This document shows, piece by piece, positions 44,709 to 53,784 of a DNA stretch of 64,000 nt. Numbering within the stretch: the first letter of the stretch is position 1; each line of letters opens with the position of its first letter. The translations under genes and the position numbers were made by a program. Origin of the DNA: Stenotrophomonas maltophilia (GTDB lineage Bacteria > Pseudomonadota > Gammaproteobacteria > Xanthomonadales > Xanthomonadaceae); NCBI RefSeq assembly GCF_002205165.1, contig NZ_NIVS01000013.1, forward strand, positions 62,001 through 126,000, written 5' to 3'. The notes beneath the pieces are model-generated. The model searched no databases and was not told where the DNA came from. It saw only the letters and a list, made by a program, of their open reading frames with translations.

Positions 44709-45455
44709 TTACAGCCCGCGCTGGCGCACTGCTTCGAACAGGCTCACGCCGGTGGCGACGGAGACATTCAGGCTCTCGATATCGCCCGGCATCGGAATCT
44801 TGACCAGGCCATCGCAGTTTTCGCGGGTCAGACGACGCAGGCCGTCGGCTTCGCCGCCCAGCACCAGCGCCACGTTGCCCTTGAGGTCGATCGCGTACAG
44901 CGACTCGGTGGCTTCACCGGCCAGCCCGTAGATCCACACGCCCAGCTTCTGCAGGTCCTTCAGGCAGCGCGAGAGGTTGGTCACCTGCACCACCGGGATG
45001 CGGTCGGCCGCGCCGGCCGAGGTCTTGCGCACGGTCGCATTGACCGAGGCCGACTTGTCCTTGGGAATGATCACCGCCGTGGCACCGGCCGCCGCCGCGC
45101 TGCGCAGGCAGGCGCCGAGATTGTGCGGGTCCTGGACTTCATCCAGGATCAGCAGCAGGGCCTTGCCCTCGGCCGCTTCGACCAGCCCTTCCAGTTCGTT
45201 CTCGCCCCAGGTCCGCGCAGCCTGGTAGCGCGCCGCCACGCCCTGGTGACGCACCGAACCGCCCACACCGTCCAGCGCCTGGGTGTTCACCTTGCGCACG
45301 TCGATGCCCTTGCGGCGAGCGTTTTCCTCGATCTCGGTCAGACGCGGGTTCTTCGCACTGGCCTCGATGAGGACCTCGCGGACGTTCTCGGCATCATTCT
45401 CGATCGAAGAGGCGACGGCGTTGACGCCGACGATCCACTGGCTTTGCTTGCTCAT
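44709..45455 (-). CDS. rlmB: 23S rRNA Gm2251 2'-O-methyltransferase RlmB
   Basis: This is a 248-residue SpoU-family (SPOUT) methyltransferase. It has an N-terminal L30e-like substrate-binding domain (SQWIVGVNAVASSIENDAENVREVLIE) and C-terminal knot motifs LILDEVQDPHNLGACLRSA, ALVLGGEADGLRR and IPMPGDIESLNVSVATGVSLFE. It methylates G2251 in the peptidyl-transferase P-loop. ATG 45455 is chosen on family length. The gene follows rnr on the same strand, as in the E. coli rnr-rlmB operon, but with a GFA gene between. Confidence 0.93.
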   Translation of the reverse strand: MSKQSQWIVGVNAVASSIENDAENVREVLIEASAKNPRLTEIEENARRKGIDVRKVNTQALDGVGGSVRHQGVAARYQAARTWGENELEGLVEAAEGKALLLILDEVQDPHNLGACLRSAAAAGATAVIIPKDKSASVNATVRKTSAGAADRIPVVQVTNLSRCLKDLQKLGVWIYGLAGEATESLYAIDLKGNVALVLGGEADGLRRLTRENCDGLVKIPMPGDIESLNVSVATGVSLFEAVRQRGL

Positions 45456-45552
45456 TGCGGGGGGCGGGACCGGTAAAGGGGTTGGTAATGGTAGAGCATC
45501 AAGGCCCACCCTGCCCTGCCGGGCGTTCACGGGGGACGTTCACGGCCTGCCG

Positions 45553-46029
45553 TCAGCGGGGTGGCCAGTCGGTGGTGTCATGGTCCGGATGCTGGTGGGA
45601 GACGATATGCAGCAGGAAATCGCCGGCCTCGGCATCTTCCTCGCTGCGCAGCGCGCTGAGTGCGCCCAGCCGGTCCACGAACGGCAGCTTGGCCTCGATC
45701 CCGTACTGGATCGTCGGCGGCAGGCGGGCGGGTTCGTCGAAAGCGCCGGCCGCAATCGCCATCCCATCGGGGGCTTCGTAGGTCAGCGGGGTGCCACAGT
45801 CGGCGCAGAAGCCGCGCTGGACCATGTTGGACGACTGGAAACGCCGGGGCTCGCCGCGGGTCCAGCGGAACTCGCTGCCACGCACCGACACCAGGGGGGC
45901 GTAGTACGCGCCGAAGGCCTTCTGGCACATCCGGCAATGGCAGATCGAGCTGTGGGTCAGCTCACCGACCACATGGAAGCGGATCGCGCCGCACTGGCAG
46001 CCGCCGCTGTATTCGGGGAGGGACTGCAT
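45553..46029 (-). CDS. GFA/CENP-V family zinc protein
   Basis: This is a 158-residue glutathione-dependent-formaldehyde-activating-like protein. Zinc cysteines appear as GGCQCGAIRF, CHCRMCQKAFG and GFCADCGTPLTYE. Members bind one or two zinc ions. Few have a proven reaction, and the annotation formaldehyde-activating enzyme is often not justified. The start ATG 46029 matches the family N-terminus. It lies between rnr and rlmB on the same strand. Confidence 0.82.
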   Translation of the reverse strand: MQSLPEYSGGCQCGAIRFHVVGELTHSSICHCRMCQKAFGAYYAPLVSVRGSEFRWTRGEPRRFQSSNMVQRGFCADCGTPLTYEAPDGMAIAAGAFDEPARLPPTIQYGIEAKLPFVDRLGALSALRSEEDAEAGDFLLHIVSHQHPDHDTTDWPPR

Positions 46030-46090
46030 GGGATCGCTCCGATGGGGTCCGTGGGAAACACCATGCCACCCCCGGGGGGGCGGGTGGACG

Positions 46091-46142
46091 GTGTGCCGAC
46101 AAACGGTCGGCACTACCGCGTACCGGCCGTGGGCCGGTACGC
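46091..46142. repeat. Double-hairpin GTAG-like repeat downstream of rnr
   Basis: Two adjacent stems are present: GTGCCGAC/GTCGGCAC (46093-46113, loop AAACG), and an 11-bp perfect stem GCGTACCGGCC/GGCCGGTACGC (46118-46142, loop GTG). The first resembles the SMAG core CCGAC-AA-CGGTCGG. The second lies six bases past the rnr stop and may protect or end the rnr mRNA. Confidence 0.65.
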
Positions 46143-46147
46143 GTGGC

Positions 46148-48616
46148 TCAGTACTTCTGTTTCTGGCGCTTGGCCGGCTGGCCGCGCGGCGGCAGCTCGG
46201 GCAGCGAATCGTCCTTCTCTTCGACCAGGCGGAAGTCGATCTTGCGCTCTTCCATGCTGGCCTTGAGCACCAGGATCCGCACCCGGTCACCGAGGCGGTA
46301 GATCTTGCCGCGACGTTCGCCGTTGAGCGTCTTGCGCACTGCGTCGAACTGGTAATAGTCGTGCGGCAGCTGGGTCACATGGACCAGGCCGTTGACCTTG
46401 GATTCGTCCAGTTCCACGAACAGGCCGAAGCTGGTCACGCCACTGATCACGCCGTCGAACTGGCCACCGACGTGCTTTTCCATCCACGCGGCGCGGTAGC
46501 GCTCGTCGACTTCGCGCTCGGCTTCGTCGGCCCGACGCGCACGCTCGGAGCACTGCAGGGCCAGCGCCGCCATCTCGCGCGGCGAGTAGGTGAACTTCTC
46601 CGGCGCGGCCCCGCTGAGCGCATGCTTGATCGCACGGTGCACCAGCAGATCGGGGTAGCGGCGGATCGGCGAGGTGAAGTGCGCGTACGCATCCAGTGCC
46701 AGGCCGAAGTGGCCCAGGTTGTCCGGCGAATACACCGCCAGGCTCTGGCTGCGCAGCAGCACCGATTCCAGCAGCGCCGCGTCCGGGCGATCGCGCACCT
46801 TCTTGAGCAGCTTGGTGAAATCGGCCGGCTGCACCTTCGACCACGGCGGCAGGCTCAGCTTGAATTCCTTCAGGAACTCCAGCAGATCGGCGTACTTGGA
46901 TTCCGGCGGGCGCTCATGGTCCCGGAACGGCGCCGGCACGTGCTTGGCCAGCAGATAGCGCGCGGCCTGCACATTGGCCGCGATCATGCATTCTTCGATC
47001 AGCTTGTGCGCATCGTTGCGCACCATCATCCCGGCCTGGGTGACTTCGCCGGTGTTGTCCAGCACGAAGCGCACTTCGGAGGTTTCAAACTCGATCGCAC
47101 CGCGGCGGGTACGCGCCTTGGCCAGCACGTGATACAGCTGGTACAGGCGATCCACCTGCGGCATCAGCGGACCGATCGCCTTGCGCGCGGCCGGGTCGTT
47201 CTCACCCACCGCTTCCCAGACCTGGTTGTAGGTCAGGCGCGCATGCGAGTTCATCACCGCTTCGTAGAAGCGCGAATGGATGACCTCGCCCTCACGGTTC
47301 ACCTGCATGTCGCAGACGAAGCACATCCGGTCGACCTTGGGCATCAGCGAGCAGATGCCGTTGGACAAGGTCTCCGGCAGCATCGGCACCACGAACCCGG
47401 GGAAATAGACCGAGGTCGCGCGCTTCTGCGCTTCATCATCCAGCGGCGTACCGGGACGCACGTAGTTGGAGACGTCGGCGATCGCCACGACCAGGCGGAA
47501 GCCTTCGGCATTCGGTTCGCAGTAGACCGCGTCGTCGAAGTCCTTGGCATCCTCGCCATCGATGGTGACCAGCGGCGTGTTGCGCAGGTCTTCGCGATGG
47601 CCGATCTGTTCCGGGGTGACCACCATCGGCACTGCGGTCGCTTCAGCCAGCACTTCAGCCGGGAACTCGAACGGCAGTTCATGGCCGTGGATGGCGGTTT
47701 CCACCACCAGCGAGGCGGTCAGCTTGTCGCCGAGCACCGCGATGATGCGGCCGATCGGCGGGCGGCGGGTGTCCGGCGCCTGGGTCAGTTCACAGACCAC
47801 CAGCTGGCCATCGCGGGCCTCGCCGGTCTGATCGGGCGGAATCTGCACGTTGCGCTGCACGCGCTTGTCATCGGGCACCACGTAGTTGATGCCGAACTCG
47901 ACGCTGAAGCGGCCGATCAGGCGGCTCATGCCACGCTCGAGCACACGCGAAATGCTTGCCTCGCGGCGACCACGACGATCGATGCCGGTCACGTTGACCA
48001 GCACGCGGTCGCCATGCAGCACCTTGCGCATTTCGAACGGCGGCAGGAACAGATCGTCGCCACCTTCCACCGGGCGCAGGAAACCGAACCCTTCCGGGTT
48101 GGCGATCACCACGCCGGTGATCAGGTTGACCGCCTGCAGCGGCGCGAAACCGCCACGGCGGTTCTGCACCAGCTGGCCGTCACGGCACATCGCGCCCAGG
48201 CGCTTGCCCAAGGCATCGGCACGGTCCGGCTCGGTCAGGCCGAGGTGGATGGCGATCTCTTCGGCGGTCTGCGGGCCATCGCAGCGGTCGAGCAGCTGCA
48301 GGATCGCCTCGCGGCTGGCAATCGGCTGCGCATAGCGCTCGGCCTCGCGGGCGGCGAAGGGATCCAGCTGCACCTCACCGTCCAGCGGGGTGGGATGCGG
48401 ACGGCGGCGGGTCGGGATCGGCCCGGCATGCGCAGGCTTGGGACCCCGCTTGTTGCCCCGCGGCGGCTCCGGGGTGTTCAGGGATTCGGGCATCCAGGGT
48501 GGCAGCTTGCCGGCCTTCTTGGCGGCAGCGCGGGGCTTGCCCGACGGACCGGCTGCCTTCTTGGGCGCCGGGGACTTGGGGGCTTTCGCGCCCTGGGTCG
48601 GTTTCTTTGGTTTCAT
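46148..48616 (-). CDS. rnr: Ribonuclease R
   Basis: This is an 822-residue exoribonuclease of the RNB family. It has a Lys/Pro/Ala-rich N-terminal tail (MKPKKPTQGAKAPKSPAPKK), a helix-turn-helix region (LLDRCDGPQTAEEIAIHLGL), two cold-shock domains, the RNB catalytic core with DGEDAKDFDDAVY, and an S1 domain (KHVGGQFDGVISGVTSFGLFVELDE). It degrades structured RNA and matures small-subunit rRNA. ATG 48616 has GAGG just upstream. The product is slightly longer than E. coli RNase R because of the N-terminal tail. Confidence 0.94.
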   Translation of the reverse strand: MKPKKPTQGAKAPKSPAPKKAAGPSGKPRAAAKKAGKLPPWMPESLNTPEPPRGNKRGPKPAHAGPIPTRRRPHPTPLDGEVQLDPFAAREAERYAQPIASREAILQLLDRCDGPQTAEEIAIHLGLTEPDRADALGKRLGAMCRDGQLVQNRRGGFAPLQAVNLITGVVIANPEGFGFLRPVEGGDDLFLPPFEMRKVLHGDRVLVNVTGIDRRGRREASISRVLERGMSRLIGRFSVEFGINYVVPDDKRVQRNVQIPPDQTGEARDGQLVVCELTQAPDTRRPPIGRIIAVLGDKLTASLVVETAIHGHELPFEFPAEVLAEATAVPMVVTPEQIGHREDLRNTPLVTIDGEDAKDFDDAVYCEPNAEGFRLVVAIADVSNYVRPGTPLDDEAQKRATSVYFPGFVVPMLPETLSNGICSLMPKVDRMCFVCDMQVNREGEVIHSRFYEAVMNSHARLTYNQVWEAVGENDPAARKAIGPLMPQVDRLYQLYHVLAKARTRRGAIEFETSEVRFVLDNTGEVTQAGMMVRNDAHKLIEECMIAANVQAARYLLAKHVPAPFRDHERPPESKYADLLEFLKEFKLSLPPWSKVQPADFTKLLKKVRDRPDAALLESVLLRSQSLAVYSPDNLGHFGLALDAYAHFTSPIRRYPDLLVHRAIKHALSGAAPEKFTYSPREMAALALQCSERARRADEAEREVDERYRAAWMEKHVGGQFDGVISGVTSFGLFVELDESKVNGLVHVTQLPHDYYQFDAVRKTLNGERRGKIYRLGDRVRILVLKASMEERKIDFRLVEEKDDSLPELPPRGQPAKRQKQKY

Positions 48617-48743
48617 TGACCTCAATAGTAACCGCTGCGGGTGTGCAGAACCGGTCAGCAGCGCGCCCGTGCAGGATTGTGAAGAAATTTCACAAAACCG
48701 TTGACAAGCCTCTCGGACATGCCCAGAATTCGCCCCCTGAGTC

Positions 48744-48830
48744 GCCCAGGTGGCGGAATTGGTAGACGCACTAGCTTCAGGTGCTAGCGGGGGCAACTCC
48801 GTGGAGGTTCGAGTCCTCTCCTGGGCACCA
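48744..48830 (+). tRNA. tRNA-Leu (anticodon CAG)
   Basis: An 87-nt gene with encoded CCA. The acceptor GCCCAGG pairs with CCTGGGC. The D arm contains GGTAGACGC. The anticodon stem CTAGC/GCTAG holds the loop TTCAGGT (anticodon CAG). The long variable arm GCGGGGGCAACTCCGT is typical of tRNA-Leu, and the T arm has GGTTCGAGTCC. A terminator follows at once. Confidence 0.95.
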
Positions 48831-48850
48831 TGACTCGGAAAATGATCAAA

Positions 48851-48870
48851 CCCGCGCAAGCGGGTTTTTT
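48851..48870 (+). terminator. Terminator of the tRNA-Leu gene
   Basis: The 5-bp stem CCCGC/GCGGG with GCAA loop is extended by A-T pairs and followed by TTTTTT, 20 bp after the tRNA. Confidence 0.85.
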
Positions 48871-48884
48871 CGTTTCTGGGCAAT

Positions 48885-48911
48885 AAAAAAAACCCCGCCT
48901 TTCAGCGGGGT
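48885..48911 (-). terminator. Terminator of the emr operon
   Basis: The stem ACCCCGC/GCGGGGT with a six-base loop has an eight-base A-run on the plus strand, which reads as a T-run on the minus strand after emrB. The plus strand also has TTTTT, so it may work both ways. Confidence 0.88.
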
Positions 48912-48935
48912 TTTTCGTTTCAACGTATCACGTGC

Positions 48936-50507
48936 TCAATGCCCACCGGCCGAGGCGGCACCCGCGCCTGCGCCGAACGGCGGCTTGGCCAGCCACAGGA
49001 AGGCGATGATGGCCAGGAAGATCCAGCCCAGCAGGAAGAAGATGTCGTTGAAGCCCATCTGCGAGGCCTGGTGGTTGATCATGTTGTTGAGCGCGGCCGC
49101 GCCATGCTGCAGGTCGCCCTGCCCCATCGCGGTCACCTGGTCCTGCATGCCCGGGGTGTAACCGGAAATGTGTTCGGTCAGATGCGCGTGGTGTTCCTGG
49201 GTACGGCGTGCCCACAACCACGTGGTCAGCGAGGCGGCGAAGCTGCCGCCCAGCGTGCGCAGGAAGGTGGCCAGGCCGGAGCCCGCGGCGATTTCGCGAC
49301 CGTCCAGATCCGACAGCAGGATCTGCAGCACCGGCATGAAGAACAACGCCACGCCAATGCCCATGATCAGCTGGATGCCGGCGACGTGGCCGAAGTCCAC
49401 CTGCAGGTTGAACCCCGAACGCAGGAAGCTGGTGAAGGACAGGAAGATGAAGGCGATCGTGGCCAGCATGCGCATGTCGAACCGCGAAGCGTACTTGCCC
49501 ACGAACGGCGTCATGATCACCGGCAGTACGCCGATCGGTGCGGTCGCCAGACCGGCCCAGATCGCGGTGTAGCCCATGTCCCGCTGCAACCACTGCGGAA
49601 TCAGCAACGCCACGCTGAAGAACGCCGCATACGCCACCACCATCGCCAGCGTACCGGCGCGGAAGTTGCGATGCCGGAACAGGCGCAGGTCGACGATGGG
49701 GTCCTTGTCGGTCAGTTCCCAGATCAGGAACACCGCCAACGCCACCACCGACACACAGGCCAGCACGATGATCTTGGTCGAACTGAACCAGTCTTCGTCG
49801 TTGCCCAGATCCAGCACCAGCTGCAGCGCGCCCACGCCGATCACCAGGGTGATCAGGCCGACGTAATCCATCTTCGGCTTTTCAACGTGTTCCGGGCGCC
49901 CCTTGAGCTGGTTGCCCACCACCAGCGCGGCGAAGATGCCGAGCGGCACGTTGATCAGGAAGATCCATTCCCAACTGTAGTTGTCGGTGATCCAGCCGCC
50001 GAGGATCGGGCCGGCAATGGGTGCGACCACGGTGATCATGGCCAGCAACGCCAGCGCCTGCCCGCGTTTCTCGCGCGGATACAGGGAGACCAGCAAGCTC
50101 TGGGTGATCGGGTACATGGGACCGGCGACGAACCCCTGGATCGCACGCGAGACGACCAGCATGCCCATGCTCTGGGCCAGGCCGCACAGCAGCGAGGCCA
50201 GGGTGAAGGCCAGCGTGGCCCACACGAACAGCTTGGTTTCGCCGAAGCGGCGGCTGAGGTAGCCGGTCAGCGGCAGCGCGATGGCGGTGCTGACCGCGAA
50301 CGAGGTGATGACCCAGGTGGCCTGCTGCGAACTGGCGCCGAGATTACCGGCGATGGTCGGCAACGAGACGTTGGCGATGGTGGTGTCCAGGACCTGCATG
50401 AACGAAGCCATCGCCAGCCCTGCGGTACACAGGGCGACATTGGCCGGCCGGAAGGCCGTGCTTGGCGCCGCGGGGGCGCCCGGCGCGGCGGGAGCTTGTG
50501 CGGACAT
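48936..50507 (-). CDS. emrB: EmrB-type MFS multidrug exporter (DHA2, 14 TM)
   Basis: This is a 523-residue DHA2-family proton/drug antiporter. The first helices carry LAMASFMQVLDTTIANVSLPTIAGNLGAS, the signature of this family, and motif A-like YLSRRFGETKLF follows. Fourteen hydrophobic segments are predicted, and the C-terminus has a cytoplasmic Ala/Gly tail. It is the last gene of emrR-emrC-emrA-emrB, the gene order of the Stenotrophomonas EmrRCAB pump that exports hydrophobic compounds such as protonophores and some antibiotics. The gap to emrA is seven bases. Confidence 0.92.
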   Translation of the reverse strand: MSAQAPAAPGAPAAPSTAFRPANVALCTAGLAMASFMQVLDTTIANVSLPTIAGNLGASSQQATWVITSFAVSTAIALPLTGYLSRRFGETKLFVWATLAFTLASLLCGLAQSMGMLVVSRAIQGFVAGPMYPITQSLLVSLYPREKRGQALALLAMITVVAPIAGPILGGWITDNYSWEWIFLINVPLGIFAALVVGNQLKGRPEHVEKPKMDYVGLITLVIGVGALQLVLDLGNDEDWFSSTKIIVLACVSVVALAVFLIWELTDKDPIVDLRLFRHRNFRAGTLAMVVAYAAFFSVALLIPQWLQRDMGYTAIWAGLATAPIGVLPVIMTPFVGKYASRFDMRMLATIAFIFLSFTSFLRSGFNLQVDFGHVAGIQLIMGIGVALFFMPVLQILLSDLDGREIAAGSGLATFLRTLGGSFAASLTTWLWARRTQEHHAHLTEHISGYTPGMQDQVTAMGQGDLQHGAAALNNMINHQASQMGFNDIFFLLGWIFLAIIAFLWLAKPPFGAGAGAASAGGH

Positions 50508-50514
50508 GGTGGCC

Positions 50515-51696
50515 TCAGCTCGCCTTGGCCTGCTGCGGCAGGTTGCGCTGGATGATCTGGTGGATCACATCGTCGGCGCTGTGCAGCTGCTTGGCGTAGA
50601 CATCGGTATCGAACACCTGGCCCTTGGCGGTTTCGGTCGGCAGCACGGTGCCCTTCTGGTCACGCAGGCTCACTTCGGCCTTGATCGACAGACCGATGCG
50701 CAGCGGATGCTCGGCCAGCTGCTTGGCGTCGATGGCGATACGCACCGGCACGCGCTGCACGATCTTGATCCAGTTGCCGCTGGCGTTCTGCGCCGGCAGC
50801 AGCGAGAACGCCGAACCGGTGCCGAGGCCGAGGCTGTCGATGCGACCCTTGTAGGTGACGTCGCCGCCGTACAGGTCCGAACGCAGTTCCACTTCCTGGC
50901 CCAGGCGCATGTGACGCAGCTGGGTTTCCTTGAAGTTCGCTTCCACCCACATCTGCTCGGTCGGCACCACGGCCATCAGGGCATTGCCCGGCTGCACACG
51001 CTGGCCGACCTGCACCGAACGACGCGCCACGTAACCGGTGACCGGTGCGACGATGCCGGCACGGGCATTGTTGAGATACGCCTGGCGCAGCTGCGCGGCG
51101 GCGGCCTGCACGTCCGGCTGGGTGGCGATCACGGTGTCATCGACCAGCGCGTTGCTCTGCTCGAAGGTCTCGCGCGAACCGGCCACGGCCGCTTCGGCAG
51201 CGGCCAGTTCGGTGCGGGCATGCGCCAGTTCTTCGTTGGAGATCGCGCCGGAGCTGGCCAGATCCTTACGGCGGTTGAAGTCTTCGCGCACACGCTTGAG
51301 GGTGACCTGGCGCGCGTTCAATTCGGCCTGCGCACCTTCCACGCTGCGGTACAGACCGCGCACCTGGCGGACCGTCTTGGCGAGGTTGGCTTCGGCCTGC
51401 TGCAGGGCGACTTCGGTATCGGCCGGGTCCAGCTGGACCAGCAGCTGGCCGCGCTCGACACGCATGCCGTCATCGGCGTTGATCCCGACCACGGTGCCGC
51501 TGATCAGCGGGGTGATCTGGACCTGGTTGCCCTGCACGTAGGCATCGTCGGTTTCTTCGAACCAGCGGCCGAACATGAAGTACCACAGGGCCAGCGCCGC
51601 CAGCAGCAGCACCACGATGACCAGCAGGCCGCGCAGCAGCTTGCCGCGACGGGAGGGAGCTGCCTTCTCGGCAGCGGGGGCGGAGGTCTGACTCAT
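50515..51696 (-). CDS. emrA: EmrA membrane-fusion protein
   Basis: This is a 393-residue HlyD-family adaptor. It has a cytoplasmic basic N-terminus, one TM (LLRGLLVIVVLLLAALALWYFMFG), the lipoyl half-motifs VQITPLISGTVVGINADDGMRVERGQLLVQLD and ARAGIVAPVTGYVARRSVQVGQRVQPG, and a long alpha-hairpin. It links EmrB to the outer-membrane factor EmrC encoded just upstream. It is spaced 7 and 11 bases from its neighbours. Confidence 0.92.
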   Translation of the reverse strand: MSQTSAPAAEKAAPSRRGKLLRGLLVIVVLLLAALALWYFMFGRWFEETDDAYVQGNQVQITPLISGTVVGINADDGMRVERGQLLVQLDPADTEVALQQAEANLAKTVRQVRGLYRSVEGAQAELNARQVTLKRVREDFNRRKDLASSGAISNEELAHARTELAAAEAAVAGSRETFEQSNALVDDTVIATQPDVQAAAAQLRQAYLNNARAGIVAPVTGYVARRSVQVGQRVQPGNALMAVVPTEQMWVEANFKETQLRHMRLGQEVELRSDLYGGDVTYKGRIDSLGLGTGSAFSLLPAQNASGNWIKIVQRVPVRIAIDAKQLAEHPLRIGLSIKAEVSLRDQKGTVLPTETAKGQVFDTDVYAKQLHSADDVIHQIIQRNLPQQAKAS

Positions 51697-51707
51697 GGGG
51701 ATGACTC

Positions 51708-53201
51708 TCAGGAATGCGAGGATTCGGGGGTGGCGGCGACCGTGGCGGCATCGCTGGTCGGGATGAAGCCACCGCCCAACGCCTGGCTCAGGCGGACCGA
51801 AACAAGGATCTGGCGCGACTGCAGGTCAGCCAGCCGCTGCTGGGAGACCAGCAACTGCTCTTCGACACTGAGCACGTCCAGGTAGCTGCCGATGCCGGCG
51901 CGGTAGCGCTGCTCGGCCAGGTCATGGGCGGCACGCGCGGTGCTGACGGCCTGCGCCTGGGCGCTGGCCTGGTCGGCCAGCGAACGCACCGCGTTGACCT
52001 GATCGGCGACATCGCGCAGCGCGTTGAGCACGGACTGGTTGTAATCGGCCACCGCCAGGTCGTACTGCGCGTCGGTCTTGCCCAGGTTGGCGCGCAGGCG
52101 GCCGCCGTCGAAGATCGGCAGGCTCAGCGCCGGGCCGAGGAAGGCGAACGTCGAGCCACTCTTGAGCAGCTGGTCCACTTCACTGGAGACCACGCCGCCC
52201 AGGGCCGTCAGGTTGAGGCTGGGATAGAACTCGGCCTTGGCCGCATGGATCTGGCGGTTGGCCGCTTCCACCCGCCAGCGCGCGGCGACGATGTCCGGGC
52301 GGCGGCCGAGCAGTTCACTGGGCAGCACGCCGGGCAACTGCAGCGCCAACGGATTGAGCACCTGCGGGCGCTCGATCTGCAGGCCGCGGTCCGGGCCCTG
52401 CCCGACCAGCGCGGCGAGCGCGGTGCGCGCCTCGTCGATCTGCTGCTGCGCGGCCTGCTGTTGCTGCTGCGCGGCCGGAATGCGCGCTTCGGCCTGGCGG
52501 GTCTGCAGGTCGCTGTCGATGCCGGCGGCGCGACGCTGGCGGGTCAGCTCCAGGGTCTTCTGCGAACGCGCCAGTTCTTCGCTGGCCACGTCATGCAGCG
52601 TCCATGCATAACCCAGCTGCGCGTAAGCCTCGGCGATGGCGGCGGACAGGTTCAGGCGCGCGGCCTGAGCGTCCACTTCGGCGGCATGGCCGCTGTCCAC
52701 GGCCGCTTCCCAGGCGGCGCGCTTGCCGCCCCACAGGTCGATGCCGTAGCTGAAACTCAAATAGGCCTGGCCACTGCCGGCATAGCTGCCACCCAGTTCG
52801 TCGCCGACCATCGATTCGGGCAGGCGAACGCCGGTGTAGCCCCCGGACGCGGAGACGCTGGGCAGGCGTGCGGCGCGCGCGGTGCCGATCTGGGCACGGG
52901 CCTGGCGCAGCCGCGCATCGGCCGCGTCCAGCCCGGGATTACGCTGCAGGCCTTCGGCGATCAGGGCATCGAGCTGGGGATCGCCCAGCGCGCGCCACCA
53001 GTCGGTAGCCGGCCAGCCCGGCTGGCTCAAGCCGTTGGCGGCCAGGGTGCGCTGGGTCTGCAGGCTGTCGGCGTCGAGCAGGCGGCCCTGCGGCTCCAGG
53101 CCGCGGCTGCTGGCACACGCGGCCAGCGCCAGCGCCAGCGCGGAGACCAGCAATGGCCGCAGCGGGCGCAGTGAATATGAGCGTTCAAACATGGAAGTCA
53201 T
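51708..53201 (-). CDS. emrC: EmrC outer-membrane efflux lipoprotein
   Basis: This is a 497-residue TolC/NodT-family protein with lipobox LAAC (after LRPLLVSALALALAA) and two outer_efflux repeats (DWWRALGDPQLDALIAEGL, YGIDLWGGKRAAWEAAVDSG, LLGRRPDIVAARWRVEAANRQIHAAKAEFYPSLNL). A dedicated OMF inside the operon distinguishes EmrCAB from E. coli EmrAB, which borrows TolC. Its start overlaps the emrR stop (ATGA). Confidence 0.92.
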   Translation of the reverse strand: MTSMFERSYSLRPLRPLLVSALALALAACASSRGLEPQGRLLDADSLQTQRTLAANGLSQPGWPATDWWRALGDPQLDALIAEGLQRNPGLDAADARLRQARAQIGTARAARLPSVSASGGYTGVRLPESMVGDELGGSYAGSGQAYLSFSYGIDLWGGKRAAWEAAVDSGHAAEVDAQAARLNLSAAIAEAYAQLGYAWTLHDVASEELARSQKTLELTRQRRAAGIDSDLQTRQAEARIPAAQQQQQAAQQQIDEARTALAALVGQGPDRGLQIERPQVLNPLALQLPGVLPSELLGRRPDIVAARWRVEAANRQIHAAKAEFYPSLNLTALGGVVSSEVDQLLKSGSTFAFLGPALSLPIFDGGRLRANLGKTDAQYDLAVADYNQSVLNALRDVADQVNAVRSLADQASAQAQAVSTARAAHDLAEQRYRAGIGSYLDVLSVEEQLLVSQQRLADLQSRQILVSVRLSQALGGGFIPTSDAATVAATPESSHS

Positions 53202-53641
53202 GGCGTTACCAGTGAGTCGCGTACACGGGTCATGAGGGAAAGCAGCTGCGCGCGTTCGTCCGGAGACAGATCACGCATGGCGTCGTCGATGGTCTGGTCG
53301 CCCCGCTGTTTGAGGCGGGCCCACAACTGGCGGCCCGGCTCGGTCAGCACGATCTGCAGTGCCCGCCGGTCCTGGGCATGCGGCTCGCGCCGCACACAGT
53401 CCAGGGCTTCCAGCTTGTCCAGCAGGCGGGTGACCGCGCTGGGCACCTGGTCCAGGGCCTGGGCCAACTCGTTGGCGGTACACGGGGCACGCGCCGCGAG
53501 CACCTTCAGGCCGAGATAGTGGGTGAAACCAATACCGAGGTTTTCCTCGGCCATCGACGTGTCTAGCTGACGGACCAGGCCATCGCGCACTTGGCGCAGC
53601 AGGAGTCCGAAGCTGGGGGGATGGGCATCAGGGCAGATCAT
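53198..53641 (-). CDS. emrR: MarR-family repressor EmrR
   Basis: This is a protein of about 147 residues with a MarR winged helix (TANELAQALDQVPSAVTRLLDKLEALDCVRREPHAQDRRALQIVLTEPGRQL). ATG 53641 is chosen. It is first in the emr operon and overlaps emrC. A 42-bp imperfect palindrome starts 15 bp upstream of its start codon, in an unusually A/T-rich patch. It is the probable operator for autorepression, released when a drug ligand binds. Confidence 0.9.
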   Translation of the reverse strand: MICPDAHPPSFGLLLRQVRDGLVRQLDTSMAEENLGIGFTHYLGLKVLAARAPCTANELAQALDQVPSAVTRLLDKLEALDCVRREPHAQDRRALQIVLTEPGRQLWARLKQRGDQTIDDAMRDLSPDERAQLLSLMTRVRDSLVTP

Positions 53642-53655
53642 GGGTGAGCATTCTC

Positions 53656-53697
53656 TTCCAAAGAATATATTTCTCAATAGAAATATTTAATTTGGAA
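53656..53697. promoter_or_regulatory. 42-bp palindrome, probable EmrR operator
   Basis: Outer arms TTCCAAA/TTTGGAA and inner arms ATATTTCT/AGAAATAT are centred on the same axis. Sixteen of 21 base pairs match. It lies in the spacer between emrR and the divergent AraC gene and is much richer in A/T than its surroundings, as expected for an operator overlapping a promoter. Confidence 0.7.
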
Positions 53698-53784
53698 CCA
53701 AATGCTGTGTTGCAGCAATCAGAACAATGGGCAGGTCGCTACCTTAATGGCGCGCCAGACTGGCCCGGTATTACAATCTGGACA

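Noticed and set aside
46028-48619. 863-residue open frame antisense to rnr
   Set aside because: The product is His/Gln/Arg-rich with no signal or domain, and the opposite strand encodes a complete RNase R with all catalytic residues. Long antisense frames are expected at this GC content.
53644-53784. Upstream extension of the AraC gene
   Set aside because: It would run through the emrR-side palindrome and an A/T-rich segment with unlike codon usage. ATG 53785 gives a normal-length AraC protein.
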